Assembly (NCBI RefSeq): GCF_004745645.1
Contig: NZ_SRMB01000003.1
Coordinates: 186,001 to 250,000 of the forward strand
Length of the DNA: 64,000 nucleotides
From: Hymenobacter metallicola
Lineage (GTDB): Bacteria; Bacteroidota; Bacteroidia; Cytophagales; Hymenobacteraceae
Direction: 5' to 3'
Part shown: one piece after another, positions 24,196 through 33,619 of the stretch
Layout: every line of letters begins with the position of its first letter
How positions within the stretch are numbered: the first letter of the stretch is position 1
Program-made: the position numbers and the translations under genes
Notes under the pieces: model-generated
Database searches by the model: none
What the model saw: the letters and a program-made list of their open reading frames with translations, nothing else
What the model was told of the DNA's origin: nothing

Positions 24196-25260
24196 CTAGT
24201 GAGCGTGCGCCTGCTCGGCACCGTCGCCACCGCCCATCTGGTAGTCGGCATCATGGTGTTCTTCTACCGCGCCGCCGATATACATGGCAGTGAGCAGCGT
24301 GAAGATGTAAGCCTGCAGAATGGCCACCAGCAGCTCCAGCAGGTTAATGAACAGGCCGAAGGCCAAGGTCACGGGGCTGATGAAGATGCTTTTGAAGATG
24401 AAGATGAGCGAAATGAAGCTCAGAATTACAATGTGGCCGGCCGTGATGTTGGCGAACAAACGAATCATCAGGGAGAAAGGCTTTACCACCACGCCGATAA
24501 GTTCTACCGGAATCATGATGGGCAGCAGGGGCTTCGGTACGCCGGGCGTAGCGAAGATGTGAGCCCAGTAGTTCTTATTGGAGCTGGCCAGGGTGATAAT
24601 CAGCGTCAACAGGGCCAAGGTCATGGTCACGGCAATGTTGCCGGTGAGGTTGGCCGCACCCGGCATCAACCCCAGCAGGTTGTTGAACCAGATAAAGAAG
24701 AAGATGGTCAGCAGGTAGGGCATGTAGCGCTCATACTTCGGACCGATAGACTTCTTGGCAACTTCGTCGCGGATGAACACCACGATGGGCTCGAAGAAGG
24801 ACTGCACGCCGCGGGGGGCGCCGCCGTGGTTTTTGCGGTAACCGCGGGCCACAGCTGTAAATACCAGCAACAGGATGATTCCGCTCAGCATGAGGGAAGC
24901 CACGTTTTTGGTAATCGAAAAATCGTATACCTTGCTTCCGTCTTCGGCTACGAGGTGCTCGTGCTCCAGCTTCAGACCGTTGTACGACTTGCCTTCGGCC
25001 AGGTTGGAGGAAGAGAAAACACTTAGGCCTTTGGCGGGTTGATAGGCAATAACGGGCAGCGGAATAGTGAAGTGCGTGCCATGTTCTTCATCGCCAAGGG
25101 TGGCGAAATGCCATTCATGCGCGTCCCCGATGTGGTGCAGAATCATCTCGCCGGGGCTGAAGGCTTCCTTGTCGGTTGCTTCGGCCTGTGTTGCAGCGGG
25201 TTCGTTAGCAAACACGGGAAGCGAAAGAATGCAAAAGAGAGCTATCAGTAAACGCTTCAT
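24196..25260 (-). CDS. atpB: ATP synthase F0 a subunit, with exported N-terminal extension
   Basis: 354 residues. Subunit a provides the proton half-channels against the c-ring. The N-terminus is a signal-like segment (KRLLIALFCILSLPVFA) followed by a soluble region of about 100 residues, typical of Bacteroidota a subunits and absent in E. coli. After that come about five to six membrane helices: the TM region with LTIFFFIWFNNLLGLMPG (about 190-210), then PVELIGVVVKPFSLMIRLFANITAGH near 255-280, whose Arg is the essential a-subunit arginine, and the last helix NLLELLVAILQAYIFTLL. It follows the AtpI-like gene by 33 bases. Confidence 0.95.
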   Translation of the reverse strand: MKRLLIALFCILSLPVFANEPAATQAEATDKEAFSPGEMILHHIGDAHEWHFATLGDEEHGTHFTIPLPVIAYQPAKGLSVFSSSNLAEGKSYNGLKLEHEHLVAEDGSKVYDFSITKNVASLMLSGIILLLVFTAVARGYRKNHGGAPRGVQSFFEPIVVFIRDEVAKKSIGPKYERYMPYLLTIFFFIWFNNLLGLMPGAANLTGNIAVTMTLALLTLIITLASSNKNYWAHIFATPGVPKPLLPIMIPVELIGVVVKPFSLMIRLFANITAGHIVILSFISLIFIFKSIFISPVTLAFGLFINLLELLVAILQAYIFTLLTAMYIGGAVEEHHDADYQMGGGDGAEQAHAH

Positions 25261-25293
25261 TCAAAGAGGGTTAGGGTGTTGCTCACAAAACCT

Positions 25294-25698
25294 TCATATT
25301 TGGCTTTCACCCGGTTTTGAAAACGGGCGCAAGTTACTCAGGATGCTCCAGATTTCAAACCCGGCAAACAAGAAATACAGGAGGAAGAAGCTCCCCAGGA
25401 AGGTCCAGGTGCCGTGACCTTGCTTGCCCCCTCCTCTATAAAGGAAGATCATCACCAGGGTCAGCGACAAAAGCAGCCGCATAACCATACCTCCGAAGAA
25501 GGCCACCATAAACCCGTCCGGGTTGGCTTTGAGCAGCAGGGCCGTTAGCCAATACGTGATGCCGGTGAGCACAGCAAAGAAGCCCAGGACATAATAAGCC
25601 AACGGGTGAATGACGGCCGCACCAAACTGCATCTGCAGGCCATACATGACGACCCAGATGATGGCGCAGAAAATCAAAAAGTTGCGAAGAAACTGCAC
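25294..25698 (-). CDS. AtpI-like four-helix membrane protein of the ATP synthase operon
   Basis: 134 residues, starting at a GTG (25698) just after the atpZ stop. Four hydrophobic segments: about residues 4-24, 32-50, 63-85 and 97-115. No catalytic motif. Position and topology match the small AtpI-type proteins that help assemble the c-ring in other bacteria, but sequence identity to them is not something I can assert. The GTG start is required because no ATG precedes the first helix. Confidence 0.6.
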   Translation of the reverse strand: MQFLRNFLIFCAIIWVVMYGLQMQFGAAVIHPLAYYVLGFFAVLTGITYWLTALLLKANPDGFMVAFFGGMVMRLLLSLTLVMIFLYRGGGKQGHGTWTFLGSFFLLYFLFAGFEIWSILSNLRPFSKPGESQI

Positions 25699-25707
25699 GA
25701 TTAGGTA

Positions 25708-25947
25708 TTATTCGTTGCGAGAAAGGGAGCGTATAACCTGGTACGTAGCCGCTATTAAACCAAAGACCATCAGGCCAATGGTATACCAGGGCTTATCATT
25801 CTGAAAGTACTCATCAAGCTTCACTCCTCCCCAGGCGCAGACGCCGATAATAGCCAGCATCTGAAATCCCAGGCCTGAGTACTTGGCAAAAGCCCGCAGC
25901 CGGTCCGACTCGTTATTATTCTGGGGGGTGGGAGTAGCAGCGGCCAT
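25708..25947 (-). CDS. atpZ: AtpZ/AtpI family protein
   Basis: 79 residues with two membrane helices: YSGLGFQMLAIIGVCAWGG (about 23-41) and PWYTIGLMVFGLIAATYQVI (about 55-74). The YSGLGFQM ... G.KLD pattern (YSGLGFQMLAIIG, GGVKLDEYF) is that of AtpZ/AtpI proteins placed first in many F-type ATPase operons, where they assist magnesium uptake or ring assembly. The ATG at 25947 is used; a longer reading upstream runs through the promoter region. It heads the operon. Confidence 0.8.
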   Translation of the reverse strand: MAAATPTPQNNNESDRLRAFAKYSGLGFQMLAIIGVCAWGGVKLDEYFQNDKPWYTIGLMVFGLIAATYQVIRSLSRNE

Positions 25948-26165
25948 GATGAAAGCAGGTTTGGGGGTGCGAAAGTATTGATTTTCCGGGCACTGACAGT
26001 TACCTGAATTACCCGATACGCAAGCAAACAGTGGCGGCCACGGAAAAACCGTAATTTTACCCAAAGTGCTGCGTTGTAGAAGCAGTGCTTCTCTCCTGAG
26101 CGAACGAATCAGCGGAGCTTGCGCGTTTAAATCTGCAATCTGAGGCCCCGACTCCACTATCTGTT

Positions 26166-29100
26166 TTGACGAAGTATCCGCTTTTCCGCCTGCTTTTCGC
26201 ATCCGCTGCCGTGCTGCCTGTGCTGCTTGGGGTTGGGGCCTGCTCTTCGGAACGCAAGTCCGTAGTGGGCCATGCGTATGAGAATATCGTCGCCCGCGAC
26301 AATGGCTTCTTTCTGGCCCGGGAGAAACTCCGAGCCACCGAAGAAACCTTGTACAAAGGGCGCGTCAACGACTACAACCGGGTGCTGCCGCTTTTCCCAA
26401 CCCTGGACGACGCCACCGTGGCCCGCGTTACGGCCGATCTGGACGATATTATCAAGAAGGCGTCGATTCCGATTCAGCACCGCCCCGGCTCCGACTGGAC
26501 CGACGACAGTTATCTGCTCATCGGTAAAGCGCGCTATTATAAAAAGGAGTACGAGGACGCGGGTAAGACCTTTAAGTACGTCAATACAACCAGCAAAAGC
26601 CTAAACACCAAGCACGAGGCGCTGATTTGGCTGATGCGCACCTTTTTGGCGCTGAAAGAATACGAAAACGCCGCAGCTGTTTCGGACATATTAGATAAGG
26701 AGAAAGGGGTTGAGGAAAATGCCCGGGAGCTGTTTTTGACCCGGGCCGAGTATTTTCTGCTCACCGGCGACCAGAAACAGGCCATTGTCAATCTGGAAAA
26801 GGCCATTCCTTACATCTCGCCTAAAAACGAGCAGTCGCGCACCCGCTACATTCTGGCCCAGCTCTACCAAGCCAACGGGCAGGACAAGGAAGCCTACGCC
26901 CAGCTCAACAAGATTCTGAAAAAGAACCCGCCCTACGAGCTGGACTTCTTCTCCAAGCTGATGCTAGGCCAAGTATCGGATCTGAATGCTACGGACCGGG
27001 CCCGGCTGGATAAGTATTTTGCCAAACTGCTCAAGGACACCAAGAATAAGGAGTACACCGACAAGATCTACTACGAAATGGCGCGCCTGGAATACCGGCA
27101 GCAGCGCTACGACAACTCCCTGGCTTTGCTGCGCAAGTCGGCTCGGGCCAACTCCAACAACCGCGCTCAGAAAGCCTATACCTACCTGTTGGCCGGGCGC
27201 ATCTATTACGAGAACCTGCAGAAGTATCGTCTTGCGGCGGCTTACTACGACAGCACCGTGCAAAATATGGCTCGGGAAGTACCCGAGTACGCTGCTACAG
27301 CCGAGCGCAGCGAGATTTTGAAGGAGTTTGCCAAGCAGATTACCACCATTGAAACCCAGGACAGCCTACAAGCTCTGGCGCGGCTGGATTCGGCGGCCTT
27401 GCGGAATCAACTGCTAGCCTATGCCAATGCCGAACTGGCCGCCCGTAAGAAGGAAGCCGACCGGCAGGCGGCCCAGCAGGAAATGGCGGCCCGTCGTGAG
27501 CAGCAAGCTACGAATGGAGCCGTAAACTCTCTTCGCCCCGGCGACCCGGATGTAGATCCGCTGGCGCTGGCCAACGGGGTAGGTGGTGCGCTGTTCTACT
27601 TCGACAACCCTACGGCCCTGAGTACAGCCCGGGCTGACTTTATCCGCAAGTGGGGCGACCGGCAATTGCAGGATAACTGGCGCATCAGCAGCCAAGCCTC
27701 TACCTCCCCCACCACTAACCAGGGTGGTAATGTACCCCTGTCGATTGCCGGCGCAAGTAGCACCAGCGTCAACCCAGTGGCCGGTGCTACGCTGGCTCCG
27801 GCCGTCGACCCGGCAGTGCAGGCTCAGGCCCTCGTACAGCAATACCGCCAGAATATTCCTCTGACCCCGGCCCAGCTGCAGGCCTCCGATAAACTCGTGG
27901 AAGAGGCGTTGTTTGCATTGGGGGCCATTTATAGCCAGCAACTAAAGGAACAGGCCCGGGCCGTTGAAACCTACGAAAAGCTGGTGGCCCGCTTCCCGAA
28001 GAGCAGTCATTCGCCGGAGGTGTTTTACAGCCTTTATCTGCTATATAAAGAGCTGAACGACCCCAAGGCTGACGCGTATGCCCAGCGCCTGCGCCAGGAA
28101 TACCCGAACTCCTCGTATGCGCGCCTAGTGGCCGACCCTGAATACTTGCGACGCGCTTCTATTGCCAATGAGCAAGTAGCGGTGAAGCTGGATTCGGCTT
28201 TTGCTTTCTATAAAAAGCAGGAGTTTAAGAAAGCTACGGCCGTATTGAACCGCGCCAAGAAGCAGAACCCCGTCAGTGACCTCAACGACCGGGTAGCTTA
28301 CCTGAATACCTTACTTATTATTCGGACCCAGCCCCCGGCGGCAGCCAAGCTGGCGGTGGAAAAGTTTCAGAAGGAGTACCCCGAAAGTCCGCTTACCGGG
28401 CCGGCCCGGGAGTTGCTAGCCAGCTATAAGCGGTACGAAGAAGGGCAGATAACCGGCGCTTTGGCCTCTACCGACAAGCCCTCGGTTTCCATGTTCAAGC
28501 CCGGCGAGGTAGACAACCGCCTGCGCATTTTCTACGGTGTCGACGAGACGCCCGCCAGCCCAGTTACGTCACCAGTACCCGTTATGCCCTCGCCGGCTCC
28601 TCCCGTTACTCCCGCAGCTAACTCGGTTCCGGCCCCGGCAGCAACCCCGACTACAACAGAGGAACCAAGCAAAAAAGGGAAACCCGCTAAAACGCCGACC
28701 AAAGCTCCTGTTTCGGCGCCAGCTACCCCGGCTCCGGAGCCACCCACCGGGGCTTCCACTACTACCCTCCCCCCAGCTCCCACTACTGAGCCTGTTGCCC
28801 CACCAGCCAAACCGGCCACGGCTTACGTAACCAACTTAGCCGCGGGGCATGCGGTGGTCCTGGCTTTCCCGAAAGGTGCCGCCCTCGTCCAGACCTTGCC
28901 CGAACAGCTGGCGGCTTACAATAACCGCTTCTACCGCGTCAACAACCTGCAAGTGCAGCAAGTGGTGCTGGGGGAAGCAATGGACTTGGTGGTGGTACAA
29001 TCCTTGCCGGGCTCCAAAGTGGCCCAAAGCTATGCCCTGAAGCTGCGTGGCCCTCAGTCGCCGCTAAGCAAATTGCGCGGCGCGGGTTACCAAACCCTCA

Positions 29101-29189
29101 TTATTGGTATTGATAATCTGCCGCTGCTGCTCCAAAGCAAGGATGTGGAAGAGTATCAGCGCTTCTACCAACAAACCTACCGACCGTAG
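26166..29189 (+). CDS. porW: T9SS accessory lipoprotein PorW/SprE
   Basis: 1007 residues, reading from a TTG at 26166 because no ATG precedes the lipoprotein signal (FASAAVLPVLLGVGAC, lipobox Cys about residue 26). PorW/SprE is an outer-membrane lipoprotein needed for gliding and T9SS function, with tetratricopeptide repeats. Typical sequence seen: AYENIVARDNGFFLAREKL, RVNDYNRVLPLFP, DDSYLLIGKARYYKKEYEDA, and a long TPR-like helical region (about 90-450 and 580-780). Residues 790-900 are a Pro/Thr/Ala-rich linker, then a C-terminal domain of about 120 residues. It is followed nine bases later by a class A penicillin-binding protein gene. Its partners are the GldK-N genes downstream on the opposite strand. 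Confidence 0.9.
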   Translation: MTKYPLFRLLFASAAVLPVLLGVGACSSERKSVVGHAYENIVARDNGFFLAREKLRATEETLYKGRVNDYNRVLPLFPTLDDATVARVTADLDDIIKKASIPIQHRPGSDWTDDSYLLIGKARYYKKEYEDAGKTFKYVNTTSKSLNTKHEALIWLMRTFLALKEYENAAAVSDILDKEKGVEENARELFLTRAEYFLLTGDQKQAIVNLEKAIPYISPKNEQSRTRYILAQLYQANGQDKEAYAQLNKILKKNPPYELDFFSKLMLGQVSDLNATDRARLDKYFAKLLKDTKNKEYTDKIYYEMARLEYRQQRYDNSLALLRKSARANSNNRAQKAYTYLLAGRIYYENLQKYRLAAAYYDSTVQNMAREVPEYAATAERSEILKEFAKQITTIETQDSLQALARLDSAALRNQLLAYANAELAARKKEADRQAAQQEMAARREQQATNGAVNSLRPGDPDVDPLALANGVGGALFYFDNPTALSTARADFIRKWGDRQLQDNWRISSQASTSPTTNQGGNVPLSIAGASSTSVNPVAGATLAPAVDPAVQAQALVQQYRQNIPLTPAQLQASDKLVEEALFALGAIYSQQLKEQARAVETYEKLVARFPKSSHSPEVFYSLYLLYKELNDPKADAYAQRLRQEYPNSSYARLVADPEYLRRASIANEQVAVKLDSAFAFYKKQEFKKATAVLNRAKKQNPVSDLNDRVAYLNTLLIIRTQPPAAAKLAVEKFQKEYPESPLTGPARELLASYKRYEEGQITGALASTDKPSVSMFKPGEVDNRLRIFYGVDETPASPVTSPVPVMPSPAPPVTPAANSVPAPAATPTTTEEPSKKGKPAKTPTKAPVSAPATPAPEPPTGASTTTLPPAPTTEPVAPPAKPATAYVTNLAAGHAVVLAFPKGAALVQTLPEQLAAYNNRFYRVNNLQVQQVVLGEAMDLVVVQSLPGSKVAQSYALKLRGPQSPLSKLRGAGYQTLIIGIDNLPLLLQSKDVEEYQRFYQQTYRP

Positions 29190-29198
29190 AACTTCTGC

Positions 29199-31532
29199 AT
29201 GGCTTACCCTGCCACCAAGCCCAAAACGTCGTCGCGCAAACCGCAACGACCGGGCCGCTTCACCAACCTTACCCGCACGCTCTGGCTACTTTTTGCCGGT
29301 GGTATAGTGGGCTCTATTCTTTATATCCTAGCGGTTAGCGTCAATTTCCTGAATTTGTTTGGGCGCATGCCTAACCTTAAAACGCTGGAAAACCCCAAGA
29401 GCGAGCTGGCTTCCGAAATATACTCGGCTGATGGGGCACTGATGGGTAAGTATTTCCGGGAAAACCGTACTCCCGTCGATTACGAAGAACTGCCCCAGCC
29501 CCTGATTGATGGCCTGATTGCGACGGAAGATGTGCGCTTCGAAGGTCACTCCGGCATTGATTTCAAAGGGCTGGCTGCTATTCCGTATTACATGGTGAGA
29601 GGCAGCGTGCGGCGCGGCTCAAGCACCCTGACGCAGCAGTTGGCCAAGATGCTGTTTCGCACCCGCGAAGACCTCAATGACGGCCGCCTGAGCCAAGTTC
29701 CCGGCTTACGTACGCTTATCATCAAGACCAAGGAGTGGATTGTGGCGGTGCAACTGGAGCGCAACTACACCAAGCGCGAAATTCTGCGCATGTACCTCAA
29801 CACGGCTGAGTTCGGCTCCAATGCCTTCGGTATCAACGTAGCCGCCAAGACGTTCTTCAACAAGCAGCCCCGGAACCTGAATCTGGAAGAGTCGGCGCTG
29901 CTGGTAGGCTTGGTCAACGGGCCGTCCTGGTTTAACCCTGTTCGCAACCCGGAGCGGTCCAAACGCCGCCGCAACTGGGTATTGGGTCAAATGAAGAAGT
30001 ATGCCTTCATTGATGAGCCAGCTTACGCTGCGGCTACTGCCAAGCCGATTGTGCTGCATTACAGCGTCGAGAACTCCAACAAGGGCATTGCCCCTTACTT
30101 CCGGGCCGAGGTCAGCAAGGCGCTGTTGCAGTGGGCCAAGGAAACCGACCACGACTTGTACGCTGACGGCCTGAAAATCTATACGACGGTTGACTCACGG
30201 ATGCAGAAGTACGCCGAATCAGCCGTAGCCGAGCACATGAAGCTGCAGCAGAAGTGGTTCGACGCGCATTGGAAAGGCCAGCTGCCCTGGCGCGACGAAA
30301 ATGGCAAAGTAATTCCTAACTTCTTGCAAACGGCTATCAAGCGCACGGAGCGCTACAAGTCCCTCGACAACCGCTTTGACGGCAACAAGGACTCCATCAA
30401 CTACTATCTAAAGAAGAAGTACAAGATGATGGTCTTCTCGTGGCAGGGTGAGAAAGAAGTCTTGATGTCGCCTTTAGATTCCCTGGCTTATTATAAGCGT
30501 TACCTGCACGCGGGGTTCATGGCCATGAACCCCCTAAACGGGCAGATCAAGGCTTGGGTAGGTGGTACCAACTTCAAGTACTTTAAGTACGACCACGTAA
30601 AGCAGGGCAAGCGCCAGCCAGGTTCTACGTTCAAGCCTATTGTGTATACCGCGGCCATTGACCAGGGCTATTCGCCTTGCTACCAACGCCCCGACATTGC
30701 CACTACCTTTCCGGCCGTAGCCGGACGGGCTCCCTACACACCCAAGAACTTTGAGGGCGGCTTCTCGGGCCGCACCTTTACGCTGCGCCAGGCATTGGCC
30801 CGCTCTATGAACTCCATCACGGCCTGGCTGGTGCAAAAGCTTGGCCCGGAAACCGTAGTATCCTATGCCAAACGCCTAGGCATCACCTCGCCTATCGAAG
30901 CAGTGCCGGCCGTGGGCTTCGGCTCCAGCGACGTCAGCATCTACGAGCTTAGCGGCGCGTATAGCACCTTCGTTAATAAAGGTGTGTGGACAGCTCCCAT
31001 GATGGTGACGCGCATTGAGGATAAGAACGGTAACGTCCTGCGCGAGTTTGTGCCCCAAACCCGCGAGGCGCTCAGTGAGGAAACGGCCTACCTGATGACC
31101 TACATGCTGCAGGCAGCTACAACCGAACAGGGCGGCACATCAGTTATTCTAAAGACGGGCTTCAAATTCCCCTATGAAATTGGGGCCAAGACGGGTACGA
31201 CCAGCAACTACTCCGACGCTTGGTTTATGGGCATTACGCCCGACTTGGTCTGCGGCATGTGGGTAGGGGGCGAAGACCGGAGCATTCACTTCCGCACGGG
31301 TACCTATGGCCAAGGCGCCCGGGCTGCTTTGCCCATTTACGGCTTGTTTATGCGCAAGGTCTACGCCGATAAGAGCATTGGAGTCAGCACCAGCCCGTTC
31401 CCCAAGCCCGCGCAGCCGCTATCTATCGAGATTGATTGCAGCCGCTACTATGGTGGCCAGCGCGACACGATTCCCTACGACCAGAAGCTCAACCAGACGG
31501 ATTTGCAGGACATTGACGACGAGGATATTTAA
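29199..31532 (+). CDS. mrcA: Class A penicillin-binding protein (PBP1A-like)
   Basis: 777 residues. One membrane anchor (LWLLFAGGIVGSILYILAV, about 27-46), then a glycosyltransferase family 51 domain with catalytic Glu in ATEDVRFEGHSGID (about residue 105) and RRGSSTLTQQLAKMLF (about 140). The transpeptidase domain has the SxxK of GSTFKP (about 475), the SxN of RSMNSITAW (about 533) and KTGTTSN (about 664). It polymerises and crosslinks peptidoglycan at the inner membrane. The gene begins nine bases after porW, so they are likely cotranscribed, which places wall synthesis with a secretion-motor component. The ATG at 29199 is unambiguous. A terminator follows. Confidence 0.95.
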   Translation: MAYPATKPKTSSRKPQRPGRFTNLTRTLWLLFAGGIVGSILYILAVSVNFLNLFGRMPNLKTLENPKSELASEIYSADGALMGKYFRENRTPVDYEELPQPLIDGLIATEDVRFEGHSGIDFKGLAAIPYYMVRGSVRRGSSTLTQQLAKMLFRTREDLNDGRLSQVPGLRTLIIKTKEWIVAVQLERNYTKREILRMYLNTAEFGSNAFGINVAAKTFFNKQPRNLNLEESALLVGLVNGPSWFNPVRNPERSKRRRNWVLGQMKKYAFIDEPAYAAATAKPIVLHYSVENSNKGIAPYFRAEVSKALLQWAKETDHDLYADGLKIYTTVDSRMQKYAESAVAEHMKLQQKWFDAHWKGQLPWRDENGKVIPNFLQTAIKRTERYKSLDNRFDGNKDSINYYLKKKYKMMVFSWQGEKEVLMSPLDSLAYYKRYLHAGFMAMNPLNGQIKAWVGGTNFKYFKYDHVKQGKRQPGSTFKPIVYTAAIDQGYSPCYQRPDIATTFPAVAGRAPYTPKNFEGGFSGRTFTLRQALARSMNSITAWLVQKLGPETVVSYAKRLGITSPIEAVPAVGFGSSDVSIYELSGAYSTFVNKGVWTAPMMVTRIEDKNGNVLREFVPQTREALSEETAYLMTYMLQAATTEQGGTSVILKTGFKFPYEIGAKTGTTSNYSDAWFMGITPDLVCGMWVGGEDRSIHFRTGTYGQGARAALPIYGLFMRKVYADKSIGVSTSPFPKPAQPLSIEIDCSRYYGGQRDTIPYDQKLNQTDLQDIDDEDI

Positions 31533-31561
31533 GCCTTTTGAGTCTTTGTATCGCCCTATCT

Positions 31562-31596
31562 AAAAAGTGGCAGGTGATTTTCACCTGCCACTTTTT
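31562..31596. terminator. Intrinsic terminator after the penicillin-binding protein gene
   Basis: AAAAAGTGGCAGGTGA pairs with TCACCTGCCACTTTTT around a TTT-type loop, followed by ATTTCC. Perfect 16-bp stem. Confidence 0.9.
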
Positions 31597-31697
31597 ATTT
31601 CCTTGCAGATGCTTCCCAGCGGCGTCCGGCCGAATTATCCCAACCCCGCCTCTGTTTTAAGAGTTAAACATACCTCCGTTCTACGCCTATTGTCCTT

Positions 31698-33515
31698 ATG
31701 GCAGCCCAAGACCATCTGCAAGAGCAAATCCGGCACCTTCCCCACCGCCCGGGTATCTATAAGTTTTTCGATGATGAAGGCATCATCTACGTTGGCAAAG
31801 CCATTGACATCCGCAAGCGTGTTAGTAGCTACTTCAACAAGCAGGACCATAATAAGAAAACCCAGCAGCTGGTACGCAACATCAAGCGCATCGAGTTCAC
31901 CATAGTCGACAGTGAATCGGATGCCTTTTTGCTGGAGAATAACCTTATCAAGCAAAACCAACCCAAATACAACATCCTGCTCAAGGACGGTAAAACGTAT
32001 CCGTACCTGTGCTTGACCAACGAGCGGTTTCCGCGGCTCCTACCAACCCGGAAGAAGATTAATGATGGCTCGCGCTATTATGGCCCTTATGCCAATCTAA
32101 CGGCTATGAACATCCTGCTCGAGCTGATTCGGGCCCTATATCCCCTGCGGACCTGCACCTACAACCTAACGCCCGAGAACGTAGCGGCAGGCAAGTTTAA
32201 GGTATGCTTGGAGTACCACCTTGGCAACTGCAAAGGTCCTTGTGAAGGGTTGGTAGATGAGGAGTCGTACAACCAGAATATTCAACAGATCCGCAATATT
32301 TTGAGCGGTAACCTAAGCGTGCCTAAAGCTTACTTCCGGGAAAAGATGATGGCTGCCGCCCAAGATCAGCAGTTTGAACTAGCCCATTCCCTGAAGCAGA
32401 AGCTCGACCGCCTGGATGAGTTTCAGGCTAAATCTACGGTCGTTAATGCTTCGCTCTCCAATATTGATGTGTTCAGCATTGCCGCTAACGAGAAAAGCGC
32501 TTTCATCAACTACCTCAAAGTTATGAACGGCGCCATTATCCTGACCCAATCGGTAGAAGTACAGAAGAAGCTGGACGAAACCGATGCGGAAATCTTAGCT
32601 CCTATGATTATGCAGATGCGGGAGGAGTTCGAGAGCCAGTCACGCGAGATATTGGTCAACGTGGCCTTACCCGACCTTCCCATTCCCAACGCGACTGTCA
32701 CGGTTCCTCAGATTGGGGATAAGCGCAAGCTCCTGGAGTTATCCATCAAAAACGTGATGTACCTGCGCAAGGAGAAGGAAAGCATGAATGACCGCTCCAA
32801 AGACTTAAATGAAGTCCGCATCATGGAGACAATCAAGAAGGATTTACGCCTAACGGAGCTCCCTAAGCACATAGAGTGCTTCGACAACTCCAACTTCCAA
32901 GGTGACAACCCGGTGGCTGCCATGGTGTGTTTCCGGAACGCTAAACCTAGCAAGAAGGACTACCGACACTACCATATCAAAACCGTGGTAGGCCCCAATG
33001 ACTTCGACTCGATGTACGAAGTAGTTACCCGCCGTTACCGCCGCTTGGTCGACGAGGGGGCTTCCTTGCCGCAGCTGGTCATTGTCGATGGGGGTAAGGG
33101 CCAATTGAGCATGGCCGTCAAAGCGCTGAAAGACCTAAATCTTTGGGGGCAGATTCCCGTGATTGGCATTGCCAAACGGCTCGAGGAAATCTATGTACCC
33201 AACGACCCGCTTCCTCTGTACATCGATAAGAAAAGTGAGTCACTACGTCTTTTTCAGCGCATGCGCGATGAAGTACACCGCTTCGGCATCACCTTCCACC
33301 GCAGCCGCCGCGACGCCGCCACGCTCAAAACAGAGTTAACAGATGTGAAGGGTCTGGGGCCAGTCACGGCCGAAAAGCTGCTGACTAAATTTAAGTCGGT
33401 CAAGAAGATCAAAGAACTTACCGAAGCTCAGCTCATAGAAGAGGTGGGCAAGGCCAAGGCCCGGATCCTACTCAATTACTTCAGCGAACAAGAAGCTGCT
33501 GAAACTAATCAGTAG
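31698..33515 (+). CDS. uvrC: Excinuclease ABC subunit C
   Basis: 605 residues, the normal UvrC length. UvrC makes both incisions around DNA lesions in the UvrABC repair system. The N-terminal GIY-YIG domain (HRPGIYKFFDDEGIIYVGK, near 16-34, with KRVSSYF after) does the 3' cut. A UVR motif (about 205-235) binds UvrB. The C-terminal RNase-H-like domain has ECFDNSNFQGDNPVAAMVCF (about 395), with the catalytic Asp, and VIVDGGKGQLSMA (about 465). Helix-hairpin-helix VKGLGPVTAEKLLTKF closes the protein (about 550). The start is the ATG at 31698. It has its own region between two strong terminators. Confidence 0.97.
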   Translation: MAAQDHLQEQIRHLPHRPGIYKFFDDEGIIYVGKAIDIRKRVSSYFNKQDHNKKTQQLVRNIKRIEFTIVDSESDAFLLENNLIKQNQPKYNILLKDGKTYPYLCLTNERFPRLLPTRKKINDGSRYYGPYANLTAMNILLELIRALYPLRTCTYNLTPENVAAGKFKVCLEYHLGNCKGPCEGLVDEESYNQNIQQIRNILSGNLSVPKAYFREKMMAAAQDQQFELAHSLKQKLDRLDEFQAKSTVVNASLSNIDVFSIAANEKSAFINYLKVMNGAIILTQSVEVQKKLDETDAEILAPMIMQMREEFESQSREILVNVALPDLPIPNATVTVPQIGDKRKLLELSIKNVMYLRKEKESMNDRSKDLNEVRIMETIKKDLRLTELPKHIECFDNSNFQGDNPVAAMVCFRNAKPSKKDYRHYHIKTVVGPNDFDSMYEVVTRRYRRLVDEGASLPQLVIVDGGKGQLSMAVKALKDLNLWGQIPVIGIAKRLEEIYVPNDPLPLYIDKKSESLRLFQRMRDEVHRFGITFHRSRRDAATLKTELTDVKGLGPVTAEKLLTKFKSVKKIKELTEAQLIEEVGKAKARILLNYFSEQEAAETNQ

Positions 33516-33532
33516 CCACAGCTGCTTAGATC

Positions 33533-33584
33533 AAGCAAAAGAAAAAGCCTCTTCCGCATGCGGAAGAGGCTTTTTCTTTTGCTT
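33533..33584. terminator. 52-bp perfect palindrome, bidirectional terminator
   Basis: AAGCAAAAGAAAAAGCCTCT and its continuation form a 26-base arm that is the exact reverse complement of the next 26 bases, with no mismatch. It carries A- and T-runs on both sides, so it stops both uvrC and gldN. It lies between convergent genes. Confidence 0.92.
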
Positions 33585-33619
33585 AGTAGTTAACTACCGA
33601 ATGTAGAGAAATCTGTGGC

